The notes beneath the pieces were generated by a model, which was given only the letters and a program-made list of their open reading frames with translations, was not told where the DNA came from and made no database searches. From the NCBI GenBank assembly GCA_041748615.1, contig JBGTCY010000013.1, positions 1-26,326 of the forward strand: a stretch of DNA of 26,326 nt. Direction: 5' to 3'. Positions 7,364 through 17,700 of the stretch are shown here, piece after piece; the stretch's first letter is position 1, and every line of letters starts with the position of its first letter. The position numbers were made by a program, and so were the translations under genes. The stretch comes from JBGTCY01 sp041748615 (GTDB taxonomy: Bacteria; Bacteroidota; Bacteroidia; Chitinophagales; CAIOSU01).

Positions 7364-10300
7364 TCACCTCAACAAAGTAATATTCCCTTTCTTCAATCCC
7401 GATGGTCTTCCGTTTTCAAAAATGGCATTCAACGTGTAAACATAAACATCCATTTCCTGCTGTTTGCCTTTGTAAGAGCCGTCCCAGCCTTTTGAGACAT
7501 TGCAGCTTTGCAGTTCATTGCAAACGATTCCCGGGTCCGTAGATTCAAAAACCAATTCGCCCCACCGGTTGTAAATTCTGAATTCTAATTCACGCACACC
7601 CACGCCTCTCACAAATAATACATCATTAGAGCCGTCACCATTCGGTGAAAATGCATTAGGCACATCAATCACTCCGCGAAAATCAATTTCTATTTTTTTA
7701 CAAAACACATTTTCACATCCAAAATTATTTGTCGCGGTCAGGCAGGGTTCAAAAATTCCGAAATCATAAAGATGCACCGGATTTTCAATTGAAGATGTGT
7801 TGCCGTCATCAAAATCCCAGACATAGAAATCAGCGCTTGCGCTTTGATTATAAAAATTCACTTCATGATATTGAAAATAGAATGTGTCATCAGTCGTGAA
7901 GTAAGCGGTGGGATAATCAAAGATGACAAACGTGCCGGTGGCGATGCTGCTGTCATTGCACGCAGCCGGGTTGTAAGCGGTGAGAGTTACTTCATAAATT
8001 CCGGCAGGCAGCCAGGTGAAAAAAGACGCGGAAGGTGTTTCGTCCGTTGAAATATCACCATTCAGGAGCTGCCAACGGTAGCTTGTCGCATTTACACTCT
8101 GATTCACAAAAGCGGGAATAAACGGAACACATCCGCTGTCGCTTTCAAAAGCGGCAAGGACGGGAGGCGGCAGGTAAAACCATTTTGTTGTGGTATCAGC
8201 ACGATTACAGGCATCATTGTTTTGAGCAATGAGTGTGATGGAAAATAAATCGGCAGTTGTAAAAACATGCGTAACGAACGAATCGGTATAACTGCCGCCA
8301 TCACTTGTTTGCCAAAGTATCGAAGCGGCATTTACACTTTGATTATGCAGGATGACTACAGCGGAATCACAATTAGAAAAGATGGTATCCATAAAAAAAG
8401 CGGCAACGGTTCTGTCATTTGTAACAATTACCGTTGCTACAGCCGTATCTGCAATGTTGCAAGAGGCTGAATCAATAATACTCAGAGTAATTTGAAATAA
8501 CCCGGTATCAATATAGGTGTGAACGGGATTTTCCAAAGTTGAAAAAGAACCATCTCCAAAATTCCAGAAATACTGAACTCCACCCCTGCTGTTATTTGTG
8601 AAATTGACAGTTAAAGGAAGGCAACCCAATGAATCCGGCAAAAGAATTCCCGCTTCGATTTGTGGTATCATTTGCACTTGCCTCACAATCGTGTCGGATT
8701 GATTGCAACTATTCGGGTTGGAAGCAATGAATGTGATTGCATAAGTGCCGGCAGCCGTGTATTGATGTGAAGGATTGGATAGGGTGGAAGTAACACCATC
8801 TCCAAAATTCCAGAAATAGGAAGTTGCATTTACACTATTATTCGTCACAGCAACAACAAACGAATCGCAATTACTGACGATGACCGGAGTGAAGTCAGCC
8901 GATAGAATATCATCCCGTGCCGTAATCACTAATTGTGAAGTGTCCGTGTAAATCACATTATCACAGGAAGTGGAATCAATTCCAATCAGTGTCACGGTGA
9001 AACTGCCGGTATTAAAATAAGTATGTGAGGGAGATGATAAAGTAGAAGTAACACCATCGCCAAAATCCCAAAGCAAATCAACGGCAGAGGTTGACGAACT
9101 GCTGAAGTTGATGGTGAGCGGAATACATCCTGTTGTCGCAGGATTTGCCACTACATTCACTTCAATTCCGATTTGTTCCATTTCGAATTTCATCGCACCG
9201 AGGTTACAGTTTCGGGAGGGAAACTGGCTTTGGTTAGCGCTTGACCAGGCTCCCGGAGTGCTTGGAAAATCATTATAGCCACCGCAACCCGCGCAAACTG
9301 CCTGGTAAATCACCCCGTTTTTATCAAATCGGCTTGTGCCTCCATCCACATGCTCGGAGCTGTTGTTCCCTCCGAAAAAAGTAGCATAACGCAGTGTTGC
9401 AGCATTAGCAGACAACACCATAAAATGAAAATCACTGCCGTCCGTATTTAACTTATAGGCATCCGGAGTAACCGGCAATCCGGTGGTGCTGCCGATGCTG
9501 AAATTCACCGTTCCACCCCATCCTGATGTATAGATGTTTCGGCAATTATCCACCAAGAACGCAGCAGGTGAAATATCGGGATTGCCATCCCCCTTGCCGA
9601 AAACCGTAGAAAAGTTGACTACGGATAAATTGGGTGTCAGACCTGTAATAAACTGTCCGCTGTTTGGATTAGTGTAAACTCCCTGTGTTACCGGATAACT
9701 GCCTGAAGTTTGTCCGTAGATGTAAACATTGCCACTGCCGTCCGTTTGTACAAAATATGCCTGATCATAAGCGCTTGTTCCGGCATAAGTCGCGTTGATA
9801 ATGGCAGAACCAGATGCATTAATATGAGCAATAAAACCATCCGCTCGTCCGCCTCTAAATGTTGGCATCCAACTGCCGGAAGTTGCCGGGAAATTGTTGC
9901 TGTTTGTTCCTCCGCAGACATACACTTCATTCAGCGGAGTAACGACCAATGAATAAGCCGCGTCATCCGCGCTGCCGCCCAAATATGTGGACCAAATCAT
10001 GGTTGTGAGGGCACTGTTCATTTTAAAAACACAACCATCCTGCGCGCCCGAAAGATTGGTTTTGTGCGCACCGGGTGTTGCAGGAAAATTTGCCGAGCGC
10101 GTGGACGATGCTACATAGACATTGTTAACTGCATCCACGATGATTTCACCGCGCGCGTCATCGGCATAATTGAATTTAAGTGAAGCGCTGGTGCGCGGCT
10201 GCATGATGATATTGACGCCATCATCTCCGCTGCCTCCGACAAAAGTTGAGCCGAGCAATGCAGTACCGGTTGGATTGAATTTGATGACAACGATATCCAT

Positions 10301-11455
10301 ATTTCCGTTATGGGTGCGGTCATAAGCGCCCGGTGTTGTCGGGAAGTTCGCGGAGTTGGAGCGAGCGTAAATCAATAATTCATTCAGGCTGTTCACGACC
10401 ATACTGTGCGGCTGTTCATTCACAGAACCTCCGAGATAAGTTGAAAATAGCAATGCGGTACCGGTACTGTTGAATTTGGAAATGGACATGTCGGCATCAT
10501 AACCCTGGTCGAAATCCGCTCCGATTATCAGACCGCCTGCAAAATTTAATTGAAATGCTCCCGGTGTGGTTGGATAACCCGCTGCACGGGCAATGCCGCC
10601 CGCGTAAAAATTTCCCTGCTCATCGTATGTGGCGGTATAACCGAAATTATCAGCCTGCGATCCGGTGAAGGTGCCGAAAATTAATGTTGGGTCAATCACC
10701 AATGAATAATCAGAATCATAGCCATTCGGAAATTCAAAGCCGACTGAATTTTCCTGTAAATAAAAACGGCAGGCAATTTCCCTTTTCTCCCCGTTGATTT
10801 CCTGATAAACGAATAATTGTTCCTCCCTGATTTCACCAATGGAAGTTGAATAATGAAGGTTGCCATTTTTGAGATAAATATTTTCAACCCCCTCATAAAA
10901 CATGCTGATTTGATTTGGATTGGCATTTGGATAAACAATAAAAGAATATTTCAAATGACCTTCATTGCCTTCATAAATCAAATCAATACCTTTATAAAGA
11001 TTTTGATATTGTATCGAATTAAAAACTCGTACTTCTGATGCCCATTTTTCCGAAAAATTTCCAATGAAATAATTTTCATAATATGCCTGTTGTTCTCCGC
11101 CTTTAATTTCAGGATTCGGGTTGCAGTTTTCAAAATGAATATTAAAAGCATGACAATTCAAAACGAGCGTATCGTCATCAGAATCATGTTCCGGATGGAA
11201 AATTTTATCAAGGTCATTTTCTGATGCAAGCGACAAGGTGAGTTTATTTTTTTCAAAAAAAACAGCGCCATTTGAAAGTCTTAATCTGAATTTGATATTT
11301 TCCTGCCACTGACCTTTGTTTTCGGAAAAAAGTGGTTTTGGTGTTTCGTGCTTTAGTTCTTGAGATTGATTGCCATGAGCGAAAGAAACCTGTTTTACAA
11401 GAAATAAAAAACAGGGCAAAGTGAATATCAGGATGATGGAATACAGCTTGATCAC
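7364..11455 (-). CDS. giant secreted SBBP/PKD protein with T9SS type B sorting domain
   Basis: This 1363-residue protein begins with a GTG codon (11453-11455); upstream in-frame codons reach a stop without any ATG. Residues 1-27 are a signal peptide. Residues about 43-255 (LFSENKGQWQENIKFRLRLS, then YYENYFIGNFSEKW and LYKGIDLIYEG) match the N-terminal domain common to SBBP proteins. Residues about 265-760 are beta-propeller-like SBBP repeats (recurring STYLGGSxxD and GDGNVYVxGxT themes). Six PKD domains follow from about 766 to 1255 (WDFGDGVTSTLSSPSHTY and variants; the fourth and fifth lack the canonical FGDG). The C-terminus (about 1260-1363: PNAFSPNGDGSNDVLFVRG, then IYNRWGELVFES and WDGSYKG) is the gliding-motility/CHU-type sorting domain used by the type IX secretion system. 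It is predicted to be displayed on the cell surface or secreted, possibly in adhesion. Its upstream neighbour is a paralog. Confidence 0.9.
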   Translation of the reverse strand: MIKLYSIILIFTLPCFLFLVKQVSFAHGNQSQELKHETPKPLFSENKGQWQENIKFRLRLSNGAVFFEKNKLTLSLASENDLDKIFHPEHDSDDDTLVLNCHAFNIHFENCNPNPEIKGGEQQAYYENYFIGNFSEKWASEVRVFNSIQYQNLYKGIDLIYEGNEGHLKYSFIVYPNANPNQISMFYEGVENIYLKNGNLHYSTSIGEIREEQLFVYQEINGEKREIACRFYLQENSVGFEFPNGYDSDYSLVIDPTLIFGTFTGSQADNFGYTATYDEQGNFYAGGIARAAGYPTTPGAFQLNFAGGLIIGADFDQGYDADMSISKFNSTGTALLFSTYLGGSVNEQPHSMVVNSLNELLIYARSNSANFPTTPGAYDRTHNGNMDIVVIKFNPTGTALLGSTFVGGSGDDGVNIIMQPRTSASLKFNYADDARGEIIVDAVNNVYVASSTRSANFPATPGAHKTNLSGAQDGCVFKMNSALTTMIWSTYLGGSADDAAYSLVVTPLNEVYVCGGTNSNNFPATSGSWMPTFRGGRADGFIAHINASGSAIINATYAGTSAYDQAYFVQTDGSGNVYIYGQTSGSYPVTQGVYTNPNSGQFITGLTPNLSVVNFSTVFGKGDGNPDISPAAFLVDNCRNIYTSGWGGTVNFSIGSTTGLPVTPDAYKLNTDGSDFHFMVLSANAATLRYATFFGGNNSSEHVDGGTSRFDKNGVIYQAVCAGCGGYNDFPSTPGAWSSANQSQFPSRNCNLGAMKFEMEQIGIEVNVVANPATTGCIPLTINFSSSSTSAVDLLWDFGDGVTSTLSSPSHTYFNTGSFTVTLIGIDSTSCDNVIYTDTSQLVITARDDILSADFTPVIVSNCDSFVVAVTNNSVNATSYFWNFGDGVTSTLSNPSHQYTAAGTYAITFIASNPNSCNQSDTIVRQVQMIPQIEAGILLPDSLGCLPLTVNFTNNSRGGVQYFWNFGDGSFSTLENPVHTYIDTGLFQITLSIIDSASCNIADTAVATVIVTNDRTVAAFFMDTIFSNCDSAVVILHNQSVNAASILWQTSDGGSYTDSFVTHVFTTADLFSITLIAQNNDACNRADTTTKWFYLPPPVLAAFESDSGCVPFIPAFVNQSVNATSYRWQLLNGDISTDETPSASFFTWLPAGIYEVTLTAYNPAACNDSSIATGTFVIFDYPTAYFTTDDTFYFQYHEVNFYNQSASADFYVWDFDDGNTSSIENPVHLYDFGIFEPCLTATNNFGCENVFCKKIEIDFRGVIDVPNAFSPNGDGSNDVLFVRGVGVRELEFRIYNRWGELVFESTDPGIVCNELQSCNVSKGWDGSYKGKQQEMDVYVYTLNAIFENGRPSGLKKGNITLLR

Positions 11456-11796
11456 AATCCTAAATATAACAATAAAAAGAGGAAAGTGTGTTTAAGATGT
11501 CTATAATGAGTGAAAGAAAATGCAGGTTATACCAATCAAATTGGGACGTGGGACGGACGTCAAGGGACGATATATCGAGAGTAGTCGAATTTCCGAAGGA
11601 ATGAGACGTACTCTCGGTTGATACCGAATGTTTTACCGTTTTAGTTTTTCTAAAACCTGAGTAGTTTCGGGATAACCAGAATTTAGCTGAATTATGTTTT
11701 CACAAAATTGCAATAATTCATACGTCCATAGTAATTCACTTTTAAAAATGATAAATACATCATTGATAAACAGTTTGATTTCGAGTGATTCGCAGG
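11456..11796. other. gene-free spacer between the two giant paralogs
   Basis: 341 bases without a supportable gene. It contains a GC-rich block with the repeated string gggacg (from 11543), the hairpin at 11576-11616, and a small hairpin gttttag/ctaaaac at 11638-11656 that might help end transcription of the upstream 2031-residue gene. A TATATTTA box about ten bases before the GTG of the smaller paralog is too close to be a convincing promoter. Confidence 0.5.
11576..11616. repeat. hairpin-forming intergenic element
   Basis: cgagagta (11576-11583) pairs with tactctcg (11609-11616), continued by gtc/gac with one bulged G at 11608. Inside is a smaller ttcc/ggaa stem around gaa. The preceding bases carry gggacg-type repeats. 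The layered pairing suggests a dispersed structured repeat rather than a simple terminator, since no T run follows. Confidence 0.55.
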
Positions 11797-14700
11797 TTAT
11801 TTCAATACCATCCTGCTCATCCTGTATCCGGTGTTGTTTCTCAACTCAAGCAGATACGCTCCGTCCGGCAGATGCTCGTTTGTTTGGATGATAAGTTGAT
11901 TGATGCCTTTAGCAACAGCAAATTCGCGCTCGATGAGGAGCCTGCCTGCCAGGTCGAGCATTCTTACCCGCACGCTGCCATCCTCCGGTGAATTGAACTG
12001 TGCAATGAGATGATTGACAAACGGCACGGGATAAACTTGCAGGTTCACAAAATGATGAACACTTGTTTCTTCCTGTAGTTTGTTACCGATTAAACGGGCA
12101 GGCGTTATAATCAAAGTTATTTCAATGATACTGTCGCAGCCGTAGATGGTTTGGAATACATCGGAATAAACTCCCGCTTCAGTTTGATAAGCGCCTGCAA
12201 GAAAAATGCTGTCGCCTTCATCCATGATTACCTCCTCTGAAATAAAGTAGGAAGGCTGTGCGATTAATTCTGTAACCAGCACTTCGAAACAACCGTTTTC
12301 GAAACCAAGCGTGTCATGATATGTTCCGGCAGCGGTTTGAAAAGCGCCTCCGGCAAAAACGCTGTCTCCTGAACATAATGCAACCGTTTCAAAAGTGTAA
12401 ACAGCTTCTTCTTGGCCGATGATAACGGAGTCGGCAGTAATACAGCCAAGTAAGTCGGTTACGGTAACATCATAAACACCCCTGCAAAGACTGTCGCCAG
12501 CCAGCGCTTCGGTGGAGCCGGTGCTCCATTCGTAGGAATAGGGAGGCGTGCCGCCCGATACGAGCGCGATGGCACTGCCGTCACAACATTCCACCGGTGG
12601 ACAGTCGAGCATCAGGGCAGTTACACCTCTGGAATCCCAGTAGTAAAGCACTAATTTCCGTACGTTCGATGTATTTATCTGAATGACCTGAATGCTTCCT
12701 TCCGCTCCGCTCGGTGTGCTGACGTGCTTGATTTGATTATCGTTTTCATCATAAGCTTTAATCCAGCCGTTATTGCGGTCATTGTCCACCAGCGTGATGG
12801 AGAAAACGGTTCTGTCGGTATCAAATGTAAATGTCATAAAGCCGCCCACGTTGCTGTCATCGGGAGAATCCACCAGCCCGTCACCCGTATTGTCGGTAAT
12901 ATTTTCTGGGATAATCAACAGGTTGCCAATGCTCACTTCAAGGTCAGGGTCATTGGTGCCGGTAACATTTGAGTTGAAAATAATCACTTCATTCGGCTTG
13001 TTAGTATTGCTGATTGCCGAGACTGTAACGCCAGGCGCGATTTCGCGGTTGGTTAGAATTTCCCCGTGTTCAAACACCTCCAAATCCACCCCGAATTTTG
13101 GTGGCGGGCAGGAAAATTTAATATCGGTAACGCCTCTTGAATCGGCATAGGTCAGTGTTACTTTTTTCACATTGGGAATATTCAAATCATAAACCTGCAC
13201 AGAGCCTTTCACACCGCTTGGCGTGGGTACGGAAGTGATGAGATTATTATTTTCGTCAAAAGCGCGAATCGTTCCATTGTTGCGGTCGTTATCCACGAGC
13301 GTCAATCCGAAGAAAGTACGTACCTCGTCAAAGATGAAAGTAATCACGCCTCCCGCGCTTTGGTCGTCCGGCACATCCACCAATCCGTCACCGTTGTTGT
13401 CTGTGAGATTTCTCGGGAAAATAGCGAGGTTGCCGATACCCGCCTGTAGTTCAGGGTCGGGTGTGGGTGTCGTAAGGTTGGAATTAAAAACGATAAGCGC
13501 TTGTGGCCATCCAGCATAAGCTTGCTTCAAAACGGTGACGCCTAAATCGGGAAAATATTCCGGGATAATAGCGCCATGCGGCAAACCGGCAAAGTTGAGC
13601 ACACAAATTTCGTCACCGGTTGTAACAACACAACCGCAACCGATATGCTGCACATCAAAATCATAAATCTGCAACGGGTCGGCTACGCGAAGCATTGTGG
13701 CAATGATGCTGTCGCAGCCTTCATCGGTTACAATCGTGTCATAATAAACGCCAGACACTGTTTGAAAAGCGCCTCCGGCAAAAACACCCTCACCGGCACA
13801 TACCTCAAAACTCTGTGTGAACACAGGAGCTGGTAACACGAATAGTTCAGTAGTGAGAATACTATCACAACCATTCGAAGCGGTAAATGTGTCAAGGTAA
13901 GTCCCACTTTGTGTCTGTACTGCTCCACCGGCAAAAAAACTGTTACCCGTACAAATCGTTATCTGCCGGGTTTGATAAGCAAGCGGCAAAATCGTGAGGT
14001 TTGTTGTAACGATACTGTCGCAACCATTGGCTGCTGTGAGCGTGTCGAAATATTGTCCGGTTGTATTTTGTAATCCTCCTCCCGCGAAATGATTTTCCCC
14101 ATCACAGATTTCAATATCAAGTGTGGTGAAGGAAAGGGGTAATATAGTGAGATTGGTTTGCACCACGCTGTCACAGCCATTGGCAGCAACCAATGTATCG
14201 AAATAAGTTCCGGCAGTTGTCTGGAAATTTACTTCGGCAAAATGTCCGTCACCATCACAAATGCTCACATCGAGTTCGGTAAACGAATGTAATAAAATCA
14301 TGAGATTCGTGGTAACGATACTATCGCAACCATTCACTGCTGTGAGCGTGTCAAAATATTGTCCGGCTGTGGTCTGTAATGCACCGCCCGCGAAGTGACT
14401 TTCTCCATCACAGATTTCAATATCGAGTGTGGTGAAAGAAAGCGGTAAAATGATGAGGTTGGTTGTGACAATACTGTCGCAGCCATTGGCAGCAATCAAT
14501 GTATCGAAATAAGTTCCGGCAGTTGTCTGGAAATTTCCTCCGGCAAAATGTCCATCACCATCGCAAATGCTCACATCGAGTTCGGTAAACGAATGTAATA
14601 AAATCATGAGATTCGTGGTAACGATACTATCGCAACCATTCACTGCTGTGAGCGTGTCGAAATATTCCCCTGCTGAAGTTTGCAATGCTCCACCTGCAAA

Positions 14701-17700
14701 GTAACTTTCTCCATCACAAATTGAGACATTCACTGTCTCGAATGCAAGCGATAAAATGAAGAGATTAGTTTGCACAATGCTGTCGCATCCGTTGGCGGCA
14801 GTCAATGTATCAAAATAAGTTCCGGCAGTAGTTTGAAGTCCGCCTCCGGCAAAATAATTTTCTCCATCACAGATGCTTACGTCTTGCTCTGCCACAGGCG
14901 CAGGCAACAAGGTTAGGTTAGTGATGATGATGCTGTCGCAGCCGCTGGATGTAAGTAATGAATCAACATAAGATCCGGAAGCTGTTTGCTGTGCTCCGCC
15001 TGCAAAAAAACTTTGTCCAGAACAAATCGAAATATCCTGCGTGAAAATAATTTCAGGAGAAACATTCAATGTTGTTTCGATGATGCTGTCGCAACCGTTA
15101 GCGGCAGTTAATATATCTAAATAAATGCCCGGTATTGTTTGATTCGCGCCACCGGCAAAATAACTTTCGCCCTGGCAGATACTTACCGTTATTGCTGTAA
15201 AAGAATTGGAGAGGACATTCAGATTAAGTTGGATGATACTGTCACAGCCATCTGGAGTGAGCAGTGTGTCATAGTAAGTTCCGGTTATGGTTTGAAAATT
15301 ACCCGCGAAAAAATAGCCGTCACCGTCACAAATTTCAGCATCAATTTCCGTGAATTGCGAAGAACGAACCACTATCGTAGTGAAAGAAGTATCCCGCAAT
15401 GTGATGCCAACACAAGTCGTATTATCAATACCAATTAAACGCACTTCATAGACGCCCGGATTTTGATATGTATGCACAGGACTTTGGAGCGTAGAGGTGT
15501 TGCCATCTCCAAATGACCACTGCCATTGTGAGGCATTGAAGCCATTGTCATTAAACTGCACGATGAAAGGCGCGCATCCTGTTGCCGCAGGAGATGCAGC
15601 CACTTCCACCTCAATTGCCCCGAGTGGTAATTCGAATTTAATCGCGCCCAGATTGCAGTTGTTGCTTTGATTAAACCGCGACCACACACCGGGCGTGGTC
15701 GGAAACAACGAGTTGCCTCCGCATCCCGCGCACACCGCCTGGTATATCACTCCGTTTTTATCGAAACGGCTTGTGCCGCCATCCACATGTTCCTGTGTTC
15801 CATTTCCGCCAAAATAAGAACCATACAACAGCGAGTTCATATTTCTTTCAAAAACAATAAAATAAAAATCACTGCCATCGGTACCTGTTTGATAAGCATT
15901 GGGAGTTATTGGCAAATTGAAAGTAGAGCCGGTTTGCGTATTCCATCCGTTGTTTGTTCCTCCTCCCCATCCGGATACATAAACATTCTCGCACAAGTCA
16001 ACCAAAAACGCGGTGGGTGAAATATTCACGGCAACCGTACCGCTTCCAAAACGAGTTGAAAAAATGGTGTTAGTTAAATCAGCATTCAGTTTATGAATAT
16101 ATTGAGAACCGCCCGCGTTGAAATATGGCGCGTTCACAATCGGGTAATTTCCTCTTGTCTGACCAACGGTATAAATATTTCCATTGCCATCAATTTCAAC
16201 AAAATAGCTTTGGTCATAAGCGGAAGTTCCGAGGTAGGTGCTGCGAATCAAAGTAGTCGCAGTGCTGTTGATGCGTGAAATAAATCCGTCAGCCGCGCCT
16301 CCCTGGTAGGTGGCGTTCAACGCACCGGCTGTATTCGGAAAATTCGTGCTGGTGGTTCCACCACAAACAAAAAGGTCGCCAGAAGCATGAAGTTTCAGGG
16401 AATAGGCTGCATCCAAACCGGTTCCGCCAAGATAGCTGCTCCACATCAGCGTAGTAAATGTCGGGCTTAAACGAAAAACGCATCCGGCTTGCGTTCCTGT
16501 CAAATTCGGTTGGAACACACCGCCCGTCACCGGAAAGTTGAATGAGCGTGTTGTGGAAGCTACATAGATAAATCCGTTATTGTCCACAATGACTTCGCCC
16601 CGGAACTGGTCGCCATAATTATATTGCAACTGTGTGTTGGAATTGTAGTTGACCCCATCATTCTCCAAGCCACCGATGTAGGTGGAGCCAAGCAAAGCGC
16701 TGCCGGCTGCATTCAGTTTTGCCACAAAAATATCAGTGCCATTCGGGAAATAAGTTCCATTTTGCGGAAACGATACATTCACGCCACCATTGAAAGTTTG
16801 GTCGTAAGCCCCCGGAGTGGTCGGAAAATTTAATGAGCCGGTTACGCCCATAATAATCAATTCATTGTTGCTGTTCACTACAAGACTGCTGGGCGATTCA
16901 TCGCTGCTGCCGCCAAGATAGGTGGAGTATATCAGTCCTGTTCCTGTGGGGTTGAATTTTGTAATACTGACATCAACACCCAGTGTGCTGCCTCCTGCGA
17001 ATGTGGTTTGAAATGCGCCCGTTGTCACCGGGTAGCCGAATCCAAAAGCGATACCGCCCGCGTAATAATTACCAGCATTGTCATAGGTGGCAGTGAAGCC
17101 GAAGTTGTCGGCAAACGAGCCGGTATAGGTAGAGAAAACTAAAGTTGGGTCAATGATGAGGGGATAATCAAGGTCATATTTTCTCAGCAGTTTGAATTTC
17201 ACCCTATTTTCATTCAACTCAAATTCCGTGGGAATTTCAATTCGTTTGTTCGCAATCTGATAGGTGTAAGGCGATTCTTCATAAACGGTATTTACCGAAG
17301 TCGTGTAATGCAGTTGGTTGTTTGAAAGATAAATTGAATTCAACCCTTCATAAATCATTTCAATATTTTTCGGGTCCGCTCCGGGCTTCACGATAAATGA
17401 ATATTTCAGTTGATTGTCTATTCCTTCAATTAAAAAATCTATGCCGGGATAGATATTACGATACCTGACTGCCGCGAACACTTTGATGTCCGACTTCCAT
17501 TTGGATGGGTCATTGCCAATATAATAGTTTTCGTAATGCGGATATTGTGATTCTCCCACTAACCGGGCGTAAGGATTCGCATTCGCGAAAATCATTTGCC
17601 ATGCATGTGCTTTCACGGTGTTGTCAAGATACCTCAGTGTGTCCTGCATTTTTTCCAAATCATGACCATCATAAAATGAAAATGTCAGCCGGTCTCTTTC

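Noticed and set aside
11638..11656. gttttag/ctaaaac hairpin as the terminator of the 2031-residue gene
   Set aside because: The stem is only 7 bp and A/T-rich, lies about 140 bases after the stop and lacks a T run on the minus strand; kept only as a remark in the spacer entry.
12773..13519. Plus-strand open frames of 98-125 codons across the duplicated modules
   Set aside because: They occur at equivalent positions in both duplicated modules because the sense protein is duplicated, and have serine-rich low-complexity products typical of antisense reading.
13663..15345. Regular 153-bp repeats as a possible CRISPR or other non-coding array
   Set aside because: The period is a multiple of three, the whole array is in frame within one long protein, and the repeats vary mostly as amino-acid-preserving changes. 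There are no spacers between identical short repeats.
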